DNA of 64,000 bases from Humitalea rosea (GTDB lineage: Bacteria; Pseudomonadota; Alphaproteobacteria; Acetobacterales; Acetobacteraceae): positions 115,525 to 179,524 of the forward strand of contig NZ_QKYU01000008.1 in NCBI RefSeq assembly GCF_003253705.1. The letters are read 5' to 3'. Below, piece after piece: positions 34,600 through 43,542 of this stretch. Every line of letters begins with the position of its first letter. The stretch's first letter is position 1. Below the pieces are notes generated by a model. It did no database searches and was not told where the DNA came from. It was given only the letters and a program-made list of their open reading frames with translations. The translations under genes and the position numbers were made by a program.

Positions 34600-34824
34600 G
34601 TGAGTGATAGACCGCCGAGAGACTTGGAGGCCGGCGTAGGCTTGGCCGCCTTCGTGCTGCTGGAAATGCTTATCCTGCGCTTGGTAGCCGCCGGCGCCCT
34701 TGCGGCCGAAGACAGGACCCGCCTCATACGGGAGGCGATGGATCTGCTGGCACCGATTGAGCCATCAACGTCGGGGATGGGCGATCCAGCAAAGGCGCAT
34801 CGTGCTCTAAAGGGCCTGCTGTGA
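34600..34824 (+). CDS. Small plus-strand protein inside the phage early operon
   Basis: 74 residues from GTG 34600 (GGAG 6 nt upstream); an ATG at 34588 would give 78. Composition is protein-like: LEAGVGLAAFVLLEMLILRLVAAGALAAEDRTRLIREAMDLL, then GDPAKAHRALKGLL. The reverse frame here (34497-34863) is Ser/Arg/Ala-rich and reads like a shadow. No family recognised; it may be a moron-type gene, since everything around it runs on the minus strand. Confidence 0.55.
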   Translation: MSDRPPRDLEAGVGLAAFVLLEMLILRLVAAGALAAEDRTRLIREAMDLLAPIEPSTSGMGDPAKAHRALKGLL

Positions 34825-34858
34825 CCTGGCTGGAAGCCCCTGATGCGCCCCGCCTTCG

Positions 34859-35131
34859 TCATGCGTCGCCCCAGACGATCTCGGCCAGCGCCAGCCAGGA
34901 CACCAACCCCGCGCACAGCAGGAGCACGAGCGCGACGCCGCGGACCCAGCGCCACCAGCCGATCGCGCGCCGCGGCGCCTGGCCCCAGGCCCGTGGGGGC
35001 GGCGGCATCGCAATGCCATTGTCGGTGGTGCCCCGGCAGTTCCGCAGGCACAGCGGCACCAGCATGGCGTAGCCATCGCTCGGCGCGGCGATCAGCGCGG
35101 CGGCGAAGCCGCAATCCTTGCACGCGGTCAT
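34859..35131 (-). CDS. Small phage membrane protein with cysteine pairs
   Basis: 90 residues. ATG 35131 overlaps the ParB-like stop by 4 bp. N-terminal CKDCGFAAALIA and LVPLCLRNCRG give two cysteine pairs that could bind zinc, and VRGVALVLLLCAGLVSWLALAEIVW near the end is one membrane helix. No family recognised. Confidence 0.6.
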   Translation of the reverse strand: MTACKDCGFAAALIAAPSDGYAMLVPLCLRNCRGTTDNGIAMPPPPRAWGQAPRRAIGWWRWVRGVALVLLLCAGLVSWLALAEIVWGDA

Positions 35132-35979
35132 TCGCCGGCTTTACCGGCGTGTCGGCCGGCCAGCAGCGTCGCCCGGATGTCCGCCGCGACCCGATCCATG
35201 ATGCGCTGCTTGGCCGCCGTCGTGGTCTTGGGGCCGTCCCAGATCGCCAGGAACCGCGCGTATTGCGCCTCGGTCGGGTCCACCTCGGCATCGGCGCCAC
35301 GCAGACGCGCCAGCGCCGCATTGACGGTCTTTGCGGGACGGTCGGGATGCAGCAATTCCTCGGCGACCTGCGTCTGCAGGCCCTGGTTCAGTTCGATCAG
35401 CCGGTCGAGATCGCGCCCCGACTGCGAGACCGGATGCGTGGCCAGCCGCTCCCGCAGCCCAGGCGCCAGCCCGGTGACGCGGGCAATGCTCATCTGGATG
35501 AGGCGCTGGCTCAGGCCCAGCTTGGCCGCGGTTTCCCGTGTGAAGCTGCCGGGGCGCATCAAAGCGAAACGCGCTTCGCTTTGATCGCGGGCCTTCTTTG
35601 ACCGCCGGTCTCCGCCCTTTTCGGGAGGGTGCTGGAGCTGATAGATACGCTGCCGCTCGGCCAGGAAGGCGGCGCGATCCAGCGCCGACAGCTCCTGTCG
35701 CATCAGGTTCTCGTCGATCTCCAACAGCTTGGCGGCGTGTTCATCGCCCTCAAAGGGGATGGCGTTGATCGTGTTCCAGCCCAGTTGGAGCGCGGCCACG
35801 ACCCGATGGGCGCCGGCGATCAGCGTGTATTTCCCATTTGGCTGCGCCGTGACCCGAATCGGGGTGTCCTGCCCCCGTTCGGCCATGCTGGCGGCCACCA
35901 GCTCCACGAATGCCGGATTGATCGGCCGCAGCCGCTCCCCGATCTCTATGTCGGCCAAGGGAATGGATAGGACGTTCAC
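35128..35979 (-). CDS. Phage ParB-like nuclease/DNA-binding protein
   Basis: 283 residues, ATG 35979 overlapping the Ner stop. The ParB/Srx N-domain is clear: IPLADIEIGERLRPINPAFVELVAASMAERGQDTPIRV, then LIAGAHRVVAALQLGW (the GxHR motif as GAHR). A helix-turn-helix follows with SFTRETAAKLGLSQRLIQMSIARV. C-terminal half helical. Such proteins are found in the early region of Mu-like phages after ner. The coding sequence contains a perfect 11-bp inverted repeat (35558-35585). Confidence 0.82.
   Translation of the reverse strand: MNVLSIPLADIEIGERLRPINPAFVELVAASMAERGQDTPIRVTAQPNGKYTLIAGAHRVVAALQLGWNTINAIPFEGDEHAAKLLEIDENLMRQELSALDRAAFLAERQRIYQLQHPPEKGGDRRSKKARDQSEARFALMRPGSFTRETAAKLGLSQRLIQMSIARVTGLAPGLRERLATHPVSQSGRDLDRLIELNQGLQTQVAEELLHPDRPAKTVNAALARLRGADAEVDPTEAQYARFLAIWDGPKTTTAAKQRIMDRVAADIRATLLAGRHAGKAGE
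35558..35585. repeat. Perfect inverted repeat inside the ParB-like gene
   Basis: ATCAAAGCGAA-ACGCGC-TTCGCTTTGAT: 11-bp arms, 6-nt loop. Codes for part of DQSEARFALMR. Could fold in mRNA or serve as a binding site. Confidence 0.85.
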
Positions 35980-36284
35980 GCGGCCTCCGATTTCTGACGA
36001 TGCGAATCTGGCCGCCCCCGGCTAGTGTCCTGGGCGATGACGGAGTTCGGGCGCCGGCGTTTCCCTTCGGGGGAGGGCCAGCGGTCGGGCCACAGGACCT
36101 CCGGCGGGATCCCCAGCGCTTCGGCGATGCGGAGTTCGACGGGGCGGCGGCGGCGGGAGCCACGGAGCGTTCGGCTGATGGCCGATTTCTCCCATCCCCA
36201 AGCCTCCGATAGGGCGGTCACCGGGCCAAAGCGTTTCACCAACGCGGCCTTGATGTCCTCCCGATGCCAGCCTGGCTCCGCCAT
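35976..36284 (-). CDS. ner: Ner-like phage regulator (Nlp family winged helix)
   Basis: 102 residues. MAEPGWHREDIKAALVKRFGPVTALSEAWGWEKSAISRTLRG is the Ner/Nlp start, followed by RRRPVELRIAEALGIPPEVLWPDRW, the family signature. In Mu, Ner is the Cro-like negative regulator of early transcription and of the repressor gene. It lies divergent from the S24 repressor, exactly the Mu layout. The Lys/Arg-rich tail of about 30 residues is longer than in Mu Ner. Complete. Confidence 0.88.
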   Translation of the reverse strand: MAEPGWHREDIKAALVKRFGPVTALSEAWGWEKSAISRTLRGSRRRRPVELRIAEALGIPPEVLWPDRWPSPEGKRRRPNSVIAQDTSRGRPDSHRQKSEAA

Positions 36285-36534
36285 TCCGCCCCTGCTCCCG
36301 ATGGCCCGCCCCGCGCGCCATCGGCTCGGGGGTGTGGGGCAATGTGTCGGCAGGATATCCGAATGGATAACCCGAACGCAAGGGCTGTGAACCCGAAAAG
36401 GACTTCCGAGTTAGCCTTTGGCCTCAATCGGGCACCTGAATGGATAGACTATTGAAAACAAATGGATTTGTGCGGTATTTATGGTCCAAACGGATAACGA
36501 TCGCGAGTTCCGAGTTCCGAGCGTTAACTCGGAA
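36285..36534. promoter_or_regulatory. Phage early control region with repeated operators
   Basis: AT-richer than its surroundings. TTCCGAGTT occurs at 36404-36412 and 36508-36516, its reverse AACTCGGAA at 36526-36534, and a partial copy at 36515. TATCC-GAAT-GGATA (36356-36369) is a second palindrome, with GGATA echoes at 36443 and 36492. These are candidate repressor and Ner sites between the divergent early promoters. Confidence 0.65.
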
Positions 36535-37212
36535 GTGGATCTGCGCACGCAGAGGCTGCGCAAGGCGGTTCAAGCCGCGGGCGGCAACCACCGGGTGGCC
36601 CAGCGCGCTGAGATGCCAACGCCTACCCTGAACAATTATATGAGCGGCCGAGACATGAAGGCAGCCGCCATGGTCGCTCTTGCCGCCGCAACTGGTGTCC
36701 GGGTCGAGTGGCTCGCCACTGGCGTCGGGCCCATGCACGAGAGGGACCTGGAAGCACCCACTGCGCAGCCACCAGCGCATGAAGCGGCGGCCATTCATGT
36801 CATCCCTCGCTACGCGGCGCGCGCCTCAGCCGGCGCCGGCAACCCTCATCCAGAAGAGGTCGAATTGCTTGGTCTGCCGTTCCCGGAAATCTGGATAAGG
36901 CAGGTTATAGGCCGGTCTCCGCATGGTCTGGTGATCGTCGATGCGGCCGGAGACAGCATGGAACCGACAATCAGCGACGGTGACCTGCTCCTGCTCGACA
37001 CCGCGGCGCGGGACCTGCGCAACGGCAGGATCTATGTCATCGAGACGGCCGGAAACCTCCTGGTGAAACGGGTCCAACTTCGCATCGACGGCAGTATCAT
37101 CCTGGTCAGCGACAACCCGAACTACCCTCCCGAATCCGTCGCTCCGGGCGGCGCCGAGCGCCTGCGCATCATCGGCCAGGTGGTCTGGCAGAGCCGCGCC
37201 ATGGCGGGCTGA
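36481..37212 (+). CDS. Phage LexA/S24-type repressor
   Basis: 243 residues. N-terminal helix-turn-helix domain (LRTQRLRKAVQAAGGNHRVAQRAEMPTPTLNNYMSG), linker, and S24 peptidase fold with nucleophile Ser in DAAGDSMEPTISDGDLLLLD and Lys in NLLVKRVQL. Self-cleavage after damage would be expected. The start is uncertain: ATG 36481 has no ribosome binding site and could be leaderless, while GTG 36535 would leave the TTCCGAGTT operators outside the gene. It keeps the remnant repressed and could confer immunity to related phages. Confidence 0.87.
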   Translation: MVQTDNDREFRVPSVNSEVDLRTQRLRKAVQAAGGNHRVAQRAEMPTPTLNNYMSGRDMKAAAMVALAAATGVRVEWLATGVGPMHERDLEAPTAQPPAHEAAAIHVIPRYAARASAGAGNPHPEEVELLGLPFPEIWIRQVIGRSPHGLVIVDAAGDSMEPTISDGDLLLLDTAARDLRNGRIYVIETAGNLLVKRVQLRIDGSIILVSDNPNYPPESVAPGGAERLRIIGQVVWQSRAMAG

Positions 37213-37237
37213 GGGTGGTCTCAGGAATTTTAAGAGA

Positions 37238-37259
37238 CGCCTGGAAGGTTCCTCAGGCG
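37238..37259 (+). terminator. Stem-loop after the repressor gene
   Basis: CGCCTG-N10-CAGGCG, 26 bp past the stop, without a strong T-run. Confidence 0.35.
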
Positions 37260-37280
37260 CCCTTCATGGTCGGAGGCCAA

Positions 37281-37442
37281 AGTGCAAATTCGGCTGTCCC
37301 TCGGACCCGAAGGTGCAAGATCGGCTGTCCCGGCCACGTTCCGGCGAAATCACCAAAAATCCAATTTATATAAGGGTATCCCGTGCAATCCCGGCCGATC
37401 CCGGTTCATCCCGGCAAGTGCAAGACTCAGTGTCCGGTCTCA
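37281..37442. repeat. Mu-like left end with three transposase-binding-like repeats
   Basis: GTGCAA-N7-TGTCC occurs three times: within 37281-37300, 37312-37331 and 37417-37436. The outermost copy begins 6 bp from TG (37442-37441 on the minus strand), the usual terminal dinucleotide of Mu-like phages. The host glycosyltransferase frame resumes at 37443. The layout matches the L1, L2, L3 sites of Mu. Confidence 0.75.
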
Positions 37443-37894
37443 GCGGTGTTCTGGACGCGCACGCTGGCGGCCTCATCCAGCCCGCTCGTGGCATTGGCCG
37501 GGTCGAAGCCGGTGTCGCCGCCGGGCGTGCCGTAGAAATATTCCCAGTAGAACAGGATTTTGGCATCGGGGAACACGTCGCGCAGGAACAGCCCCTCGCC
37601 CCAGCCCGGATGCACGCAGATGACGTCCGGGCGCAGCCCCTGGCGTTGCAGGGCCTGGGCGGCCCGGGCCACGGCCTGGCCGCGGCGGATATAGGCCTCG
37701 GTGCGGCGCAGATAGCGATGCGTCGCCTCCCCCGCCCCATCGGGCTTGCCGTAACGCAGATGTGTGACCCCAGGCAGGGACGGGCCGGGATTCTCGCCAA
37801 GGCCGGTGACGCGCACCCCCGGCCGCGCGGCCAGCGCCGGGGCCAGATGCCGGTATTGGCCGGGGAAGTTCTGATGCACGAAAAGACACTGCAC
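37443..37894 (-). pseudogene. Glycosyltransferase (GT4-like), N-terminal fragment
   Basis: About 150 residues. CLFVHQNFPGQYRHLAPALAARPG, VICVHPGWGEGLFLRDVFPDAKILFYWEYFY and GFDPANATSGLDEAASVRVQNTA are the acceptor-side half of the same family as the 21751-22257 fragment. After NTA, the frame enters the phage end and stops at once. Preferred start GTG 37894 (AGGGAG 7 nt upstream); an ATG at 37933 has none. The gene is divergent from ssrA. Confidence 0.85.
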
Positions 37895-37944
37895 CGGCAC
37901 GCTCCCTGACCACTCGATCTTTGACAAAGTCATGCTATATCAGC

Positions 37945-38235
37945 TGTGCCGGTTCGTCCGGCTATGGCGATAAACGCTACGTGGCATAAGCGTTGTGGAC
38001 CCGGGGGCAGTGCCCGGCGCCTCCACCAGCAAACCGCACCCTTTATCGGGGGTGGGATGTGGGGGCGACACAGGTTCGACACGCGCGGTAAAGACGTAGT
38101 TTTCGTTCGGTATGGCTCCGCCGCAATGGGCCATTCACAAGTGCCAACGATAACAGCCGTGAGGCTGTGGCGCTCGCTGCCTAGGAATAGGTAAGCGCGG
38201 TTCGGGGGGCACCGGGCAACAGAAGCCCCCCACTC
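37945..38235 (+). ncRNA. ssrA: tmRNA, permuted two-piece type
   Basis: The acceptor piece lies upstream and ends CGCCTCCACCA at 38028. The coding piece starts GGGGGCGACACAGGTTCGAC at 38061. GGGGGCG pairs with CGCCTCC to make the acceptor stem. The tag frame at 38143-38184 reads ANDNSREAVALAA then TAG. The outer limits are approximate; a G/C stem at 38204-38231 closes the region. This permuted order is that of alphaproteobacteria. It rescues stalled ribosomes and marks their products for proteolysis; sspB is next. Confidence 0.93.
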
Positions 38236-38260
38236 TTTCAGCCATCCGGACGCGGAGGCT

Positions 38261-38791
38261 ATGGCTTGGGGTGCTGTTGGAATGGGCCAGGACGAGCACG
38301 GTACGGTCGAAAGCCTCCTGCCCTATGAGCAGTGGACGGAGGAGGCGACGCGCGAAGTGATGCTGCGCGCCCTGGACCATGCCGCGGCCTTTGGCATGCC
38401 GGGCGAGCACCATTTCTACATCACCTTCCGCACGGACATGCCCGGCGTCGCGGTGCCCGCGCATCTGCGCGCCCGCTACCCGCAGGAAATGACCATCGTC
38501 CTGCAGCACCAGTTCTGGGATCTGAAGGTCGATCGGGCGGCGCGCACCGTCTCGGTCGGGCTCTCCTTCGGCCAGGTGCCCTCGACGCTGGTGATGCCCT
38601 TCGCCGCCATCACCGCCTTCTGGGACCCTTATGTCCGCATCGGGCTGCGCTTCGGCGGGGCCGAGGGCGCCGCGGCCGTCGCGCCGATGGACACCCCGCC
38701 GGAGGTGGAAGCCGTGACCCCCGAGCCCGTCGTCCCGGATACGGGCCCGCAGGTGGTGCAGCTCGACGCCTTCCGCCGCCGGCAGGATTAG
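38261..38791 (+). CDS. sspB: SspB-family ClpXP adaptor
   Basis: 176 residues (ATG 38261; ATG 38282 would give 169). HHFYITFRTDMPGVAVPAHLRARYPQEMTIVLQHQFWDLKV is the alpha-type SspB core, followed by VSVGLSFGQVPSTLVMPFAAITAFWDPYVRIGLRF. The acidic Pro-rich linker ends with the ClpX-binding-like tail VVQLDAFRRRQD. It brings ssrA-tagged proteins to ClpXP, and it lies 26 bp after the tmRNA gene, so the tag and its adaptor are neighbours. Confidence 0.9.
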   Translation: MAWGAVGMGQDEHGTVESLLPYEQWTEEATREVMLRALDHAAAFGMPGEHHFYITFRTDMPGVAVPAHLRARYPQEMTIVLQHQFWDLKVDRAARTVSVGLSFGQVPSTLVMPFAAITAFWDPYVRIGLRFGGAEGAAAVAPMDTPPEVEAVTPEPVVPDTGPQVVQLDAFRRRQD

Positions 38792-38893
38792 GCAGCGCCG
38801 TTTTCGGCACGCATCCCGCGGCGGCGGGGCGTGACCCGGCGCGAGGCAGGGGCTACATCCAGCCCCAGCCATCCGAGTAGGGAGCCGCCGCTC

Positions 38894-40555
38894 ATGACCC
38901 CGCCGCTGGATACCGTCGCCGCCGCCCGGCCCGACACCTTCCGCTATTCCCCGATGTTCCCGCTTGGCGAGGACCCGACCCCCTACCGCCGCCTGCCGAT
39001 CGAGGGCGTTTCCTCCATCGAGGTCGAGGGCAAGACGGTCCTGAAGATCGCCCCCCGGGCGCTCGAAGAGCTCGCGCTGGTGGCCTGCAAGGAAGTCTCC
39101 CACCTCCTCCGCCCCGCCCATCTGGCGCAGCTTCGGAAGATCCTGGACGACCCCGAGGCCTCCCCCAACGACCGTTTCGTGGCGCTGGACCTGCTGAAGA
39201 ACGCCAATATCGCCGCCGGCGGCGTGCTGCCGATGTGCCAGGACACCGGCACCGCCATCGTCTTCGGCAAGAAGGGCCAGCGCGTCTGGGTCGAGGGCGA
39301 TGAGGAGGAGGCGCTGAGCTACGGCGTCCACCGCACCTATACCGAAACCAACCTGCGCTACAGCCAGATGGCCCCGATCACGATGTTCGAGGAGAAGAAC
39401 ACCGGCGACAACCTGCCGGTGCAATTCGACATCCTGGCCCAGCCCGGCGAGCACCACGCCGATGAATTCCATCTGATGTTCGTGCTGAAGGGCGGCGGTT
39501 CGGCCAACAAGACCTTCCTCTACCAGCAGACGCGGGCGGTGCTGAACCGGCCCAAGCTGCTCGCCTTCCTGGATGAGAAAATCAAGACGCTGGGGACCAG
39601 CGCCTGCCCGCCCTACCACCTCTCCATCGTGATCGGCGGCACCTCGGCCGAGACCACGCTGAAAACCGTGAAGCTCGGCAGCACCAAATGGCTGGATGCG
39701 CTGCCGACCGAGGGCTCCATGGCCGGCCATGCGTTTCGGGACCTCGATCTGGAGCGGGACGTGCTGGCGCTGACCCAGCACAACGGCATCGGCGCGCAAT
39801 TCGGCGGCAAGTATTTCTGCCATGACGTGCGGGTGGTGCGGCTGCCGCGCCATGGCGCCTCCCTGCCCATCGGCATCGGCGTGTCCTGCTCCGCCGACCG
39901 CCAGATCAAGGCCAAGATCACCAAGGATGGCGTGTTCCTGGAACAGTTGGAGCACGACCCGGCGCAGTATCTGCCGGAACACACCGAGGACATCCTGGGC
40001 GGGGATGTGGTCAAGATCGACCTCAACCGGCCGATGGCGGAAATCCGCGCGGAACTGACCAGGCACCCCGTAAAAACCCGCGTGTCGCTGACCGGCACCA
40101 TCGTCGTCGCCCGCGACATCGCGCATGCCAAGCTGCAGGAGCGGCTGGATGCGGGGCTCGGCCTGCCGCAATACCTCAAGGACCACCCGGTGTATTACGC
40201 GGGCCCGGCCAAGACGCCGCAGGGCTTCGCCACCGGCAGCTTCGGGCCGACCACAGCGGGGCGGATGGACAGCTATGTGGAGGCCTTCCAGGCCGCCGGC
40301 GGCTCGCTGGTCATGCTGGCCAAGGGCAATCGCAGCAAGGCGGTGCTGAACGCCTGCAAGACCTATGGCGGCTTCTACCTCGGCTCGGTCGGCGGCCCCG
40401 CCGCCCGCCTGGCCCAGGACTGCATCCGCAAGGTCGAGGTGCTGGAATACCCCGAACTCGGCATGGAGGCGGTGTGGAAGATCGAGGTCGAGGATTTCCC
40501 GGCCTTCATCGTGGTCGATGACAAGGGCAATGATTTTTACGAGGGGTTGGAGTGA
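38894..40555 (+). CDS. fumA: Fumarate hydratase class I (iron-sulfur)
   Basis: 553 residues from ATG 38894 (GGGAG 11 nt upstream). N-terminal domain with [17 protein letters not shown], then [36 protein letters not shown]: the three cysteines that hold the [4Fe-4S] cluster in class I fumarases. The C-terminal half has [31 protein letters not shown], the fumarase beta domain. It converts fumarate to malate in the TCA cycle and is oxygen sensitive. The downstream genes overlap, and a class II enzyme lies 1 kb on. Confidence 0.93.
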   Translation: MTPPLDTVAAARPDTFRYSPMFPLGEDPTPYRRLPIEGVSSIEVEGKTVLKIAPRALEELALVACKEVSHLLRPAHLAQLRKILDDPEASPNDRFVALDLLKNANIAAGGVLPMCQDTGTAIVFGKKGQRVWVEGDEEEALSYGVHRTYTETNLRYSQMAPITMFEEKNTGDNLPVQFDILAQPGEHHADEFHLMFVLKGGGSANKTFLYQQTRAVLNRPKLLAFLDEKIKTLGTSACPPYHLSIVIGGTSAETTLKTVKLGSTKWLDALPTEGSMAGHAFRDLDLERDVLALTQHNGIGAQFGGKYFCHDVRVVRLPRHGASLPIGIGVSCSADRQIKAKITKDGVFLEQLEHDPAQYLPEHTEDILGGDVVKIDLNRPMAEIRAELTRHPVKTRVSLTGTIVVARDIAHAKLQERLDAGLGLPQYLKDHPVYYAGPAKTPQGFATGSFGPTTAGRMDSYVEAFQAAGGSLVMLAKGNRSKAVLNACKTYGGFYLGSVGGPAARLAQDCIRKVEVLEYPELGMEAVWKIEVEDFPAFIVVDDKGNDFYEGLE

Positions 40556-40560
40556 GCGCC

Positions 40561-40785
40561 ATGGTCAAGGTTCAGCTCTGGTGTCACGACCGCTTCGGCG
40601 CCGAAATCCCCGGCCTCGACCCGCGTCCGAAACTCTTCGCGCGGATGCCGGTGGTCGGTGACCATCTGCTGGCGGAGGTCGATGACGAACGCGTCTTCGT
40701 CGTCCGCAACGTCTTCCTCTGGCCGCTGGATGCCGAGAACCAGGTTGGCGGCGAGGTCGATGCCTATCTGGTCGACGAACCCTGA
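40561..40785 (+). CDS. Small hypothetical protein, 74 residues
   Basis: From ATG 40561 (GGAG 8-9 nt before; GTG 40552 overlaps the fumarase stop). VKVQLWCHDRFGAEIPGLDPRPKLFARMPVVGDHLLAEVDDERVFVVRNVFLWPLD has a tidy beta-rich pattern, with Trp/Cys/His at the start. No family recognised. It sits between class I fumarase and RidA with no gap, so it is in the same operon. Confidence 0.7.
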   Translation: MVKVQLWCHDRFGAEIPGLDPRPKLFARMPVVGDHLLAEVDDERVFVVRNVFLWPLDAENQVGGEVDAYLVDEP

Positions 40786-41177
40786 TGCGCCGCCTCATCT
40801 CCTCCGGCTCCCGCTTCGAGGAGGAGATCGGCTATTCCCGCGCCGTGGTGGATGGCGACCATGTCTGGGTCTCCGGCACCACCGGCTATGATTACGCGAC
40901 CATGAGCATCCAGGATGATGTGGTCGCGCAATGCGAACAGGCCTTCGACAACATCGCCGCCGCCTTGGCCGAGGCCGGCGCCTCGCTGGATGATGTGGTG
41001 CGCGTCTTCTTCATCGTCCCCGAGCGCGCGGATTGGGAGCCCTGCTGGCCGGTGATCCGCGCCCGCTTCCACAAGGCCCGCCCGGCCGCGACGCTGATCC
41101 ACGCCGGCCTGCTGACCCCGGCCATCCGCATCGAGATCGAGGTCACCGCCCGCCTCCCCCAAAAGGACCCAGCCTGA
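40785..41177 (+). CDS. RidA/YjgF/UK114-family protein
   Basis: 130 residues; TGATG overlap with the previous gene. SSGSRFEEEIGYSRAVVDGDHVWVSGTTGYD at the start and VVRVFFIVPERADWEPCWPVIRARFHKARPAATLIHAGLLTPAIRIEIEVTA at the end are RidA, including the Arg-Pro-Ala-x-Thr substrate loop. RidA proteins hydrolyse reactive enamines and imines; some members have other roles. In this operon it may protect against by-products of neighbouring enzymes. Confidence 0.9.
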   Translation: MRRLISSGSRFEEEIGYSRAVVDGDHVWVSGTTGYDYATMSIQDDVVAQCEQAFDNIAAALAEAGASLDDVVRVFFIVPERADWEPCWPVIRARFHKARPAATLIHAGLLTPAIRIEIEVTARLPQKDPA

Positions 41178-41584
41178 TGCGTTTTTCCGTCGATCGCCTG
41201 GATCATCTGGTCATCACCTGCCGCAACGTCGAAGTCTCGGCCAATTGGTATGAGCGGGTGCTGGGCATGGAGCGCGAGGTGTTCGGGCCCCATGACCGGC
41301 TGGCGATGCGCTTCGGCGGCCAGAAGCTCAATCTGCGCCCCGCGACCGTGACCCAGGATGAGTGGTTCTCCGGCGATGGCGCGGCCCCTGGCGCCCAGGA
41401 CCTCTGCTTCATCGTGACCATGCAGGCGGACCAGGTGGCGGCGCATCTGCGCGGCGTGGGCGTGGAGGTCATCCTCGGCCCCGCACCCAAGGCGGGGGCG
41501 CTGGGTGTCCTCACCTCCTGCTACTGCCGCGATCCGGACGGGAATCTCATCGAGATCTCAACCTATGGCGAGGCCAGCGCGTAA
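41177..41584 (+). CDS. VOC-family (glyoxalase fold) protein
   Basis: 135 residues from ATG 41177, overlapping the RidA stop. DRLDHLVITCRNVEVSANWYERVLGMERE and LTSCYCRDPDGNLIEIS are the two VOC halves, with a His in the first strand and a Glu in the last, the usual metal ligands. LNLRPATVTQDEWFSGDG lies between. Substrate unknown (glyoxalase, bleomycin-resistance and dioxygenase families share this fold). Confidence 0.88.
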   Translation: MRFSVDRLDHLVITCRNVEVSANWYERVLGMEREVFGPHDRLAMRFGGQKLNLRPATVTQDEWFSGDGAAPGAQDLCFIVTMQADQVAAHLRGVGVEVILGPAPKAGALGVLTSCYCRDPDGNLIEISTYGEASA

Positions 41585-41608
41585 CCTCCCCGACGGAGGG
41601 CCCAGACC

Positions 41609-42993
<1,385 letters not shown>

Positions 42994-42994
<1 letters not shown>

Positions 42995-43203
42995 TGGCCG
43001 CGCATCTGGAGAAGCGCAGCCTGAGCCTCGCGGGCCACCGCACCTCGGTGGCACTGGAGCCGGCGTTCTGGGCGGCGCTGGAGCGGCTGGCGGTGGCGCG
43101 GCGGGTGAGCCTGGTCGCGCTGGTGGCGGAGGTGGATGCGGCAAGGGCGGAAGCGGGGGTGCCGCTGGCGTCGGCGTTGCGGGTGGCGGCGTTGGGGGGG
43201 TAG
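42994..43203 (+). CDS. Ribbon-helix-helix domain protein
   Basis: 69 residues from ATG 42994 (TGATG). KRSLSLAGHRTSVALEPAFWAALERLAVARRVSLVALVAEVDAAR matches the RHH_4 type, in which the strand RTSVALEP pairs to make a DNA-binding sheet. Such proteins often follow fumC in alphaproteobacteria. Likely a small DNA-binding regulator; target unknown. Convergent with mazF. Confidence 0.8.
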
Positions 43204-43542
43204 CTACCCCACCAGCGCCCGCAGCTTCCCCCGAACCTGCCCGAGTTCCGCGACGCTCACGCGCCCCTTGCGCGCTGCCTGCCGCGCCCGCCAGTCGAGG
43301 CTCTTCACCTGATCCGCCAGCACCACGCTGGGCGGATTTCCCGCGATCGGCACCTCGAAGGGGTAGCCCTTGATCCTCGTCGTCAGCGGGCAGCAGATCA
43401 TCAGCCCGGTCTTGCCGTTATAGGCGGCGGGGCTCAGCACCAGGGCCGGGCGGTGCCCGGCCTGCTCATGCCCAGCCTGGGGGTCGAACTGGAGCCAGAC
43501 GATATCCCCGGCATCCGGCACATAGGCTGGCGCCTTCACCAA
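43204..43542 (-). CDS. mazF: MazF/PemK-type mRNA interferase toxin
   Basis: 112 residues. VPDAGDIVWLQFDPQAGHEQAGHRPALVLSPAAYN is the MazF start with the Arg and HRPALV motif, followed by MICCPLTTRIKGYPFEVPI (Thr catalytic region) and DQVKSLDWRARQA. It is an RNA endonuclease that cuts mRNA at short sites and is restrained by the antitoxin. Start overlaps mazE by 7 bp. Complete. Confidence 0.92.
   Translation of the reverse strand: MVKAPAYVPDAGDIVWLQFDPQAGHEQAGHRPALVLSPAAYNGKTGLMICCPLTTRIKGYPFEVPIAGNPPSVVLADQVKSLDWRARQAARKGRVSVAELGQVRGKLRALVG

Larger units (their letters stand above)
22258..37442 (-). mobile_element. Defective Mu-like prophage remnant, about 15.2 kb
   Basis: Gene order on the minus strand from 37.4 to 22.3 kb follows Mu: S24 repressor (divergent), Ner, MuA start, lysis, gp25, gp26, gp27, gp28 start, capsid, gp36, gp37, sheath, tape measure, gp43, gp44, gp45, gp46, gp47. 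Complete Mu-like phages are about 35-40 kb. The missing parts are the MuA body, MuB and other early genes, most of gp28, portal, head morphogenesis and protease, sheath C-terminus, tail tube, chaperone, gp48, tail fibres and the right end. The left end is intact and marked by three transposase-binding-like repeats; the outermost base pairs are TG as in Mu. Confidence 0.88.

Noticed and set aside
34497..34863. Minus-strand frame that would fit the operon spacing between phage genes
   Set aside because: Ser/Arg/Lys-rich and reads like the reverse of the more protein-like plus-strand gene at 34600-34824. The exact overlap with its neighbour keeps a small doubt.
22258..37442. Tailocin or gene transfer agent
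   Set aside because: Sheath C-terminus, tail tube, tail fibres, terminase and portal are missing, so neither a contractile bacteriocin nor a packaging particle can form from this locus alone.
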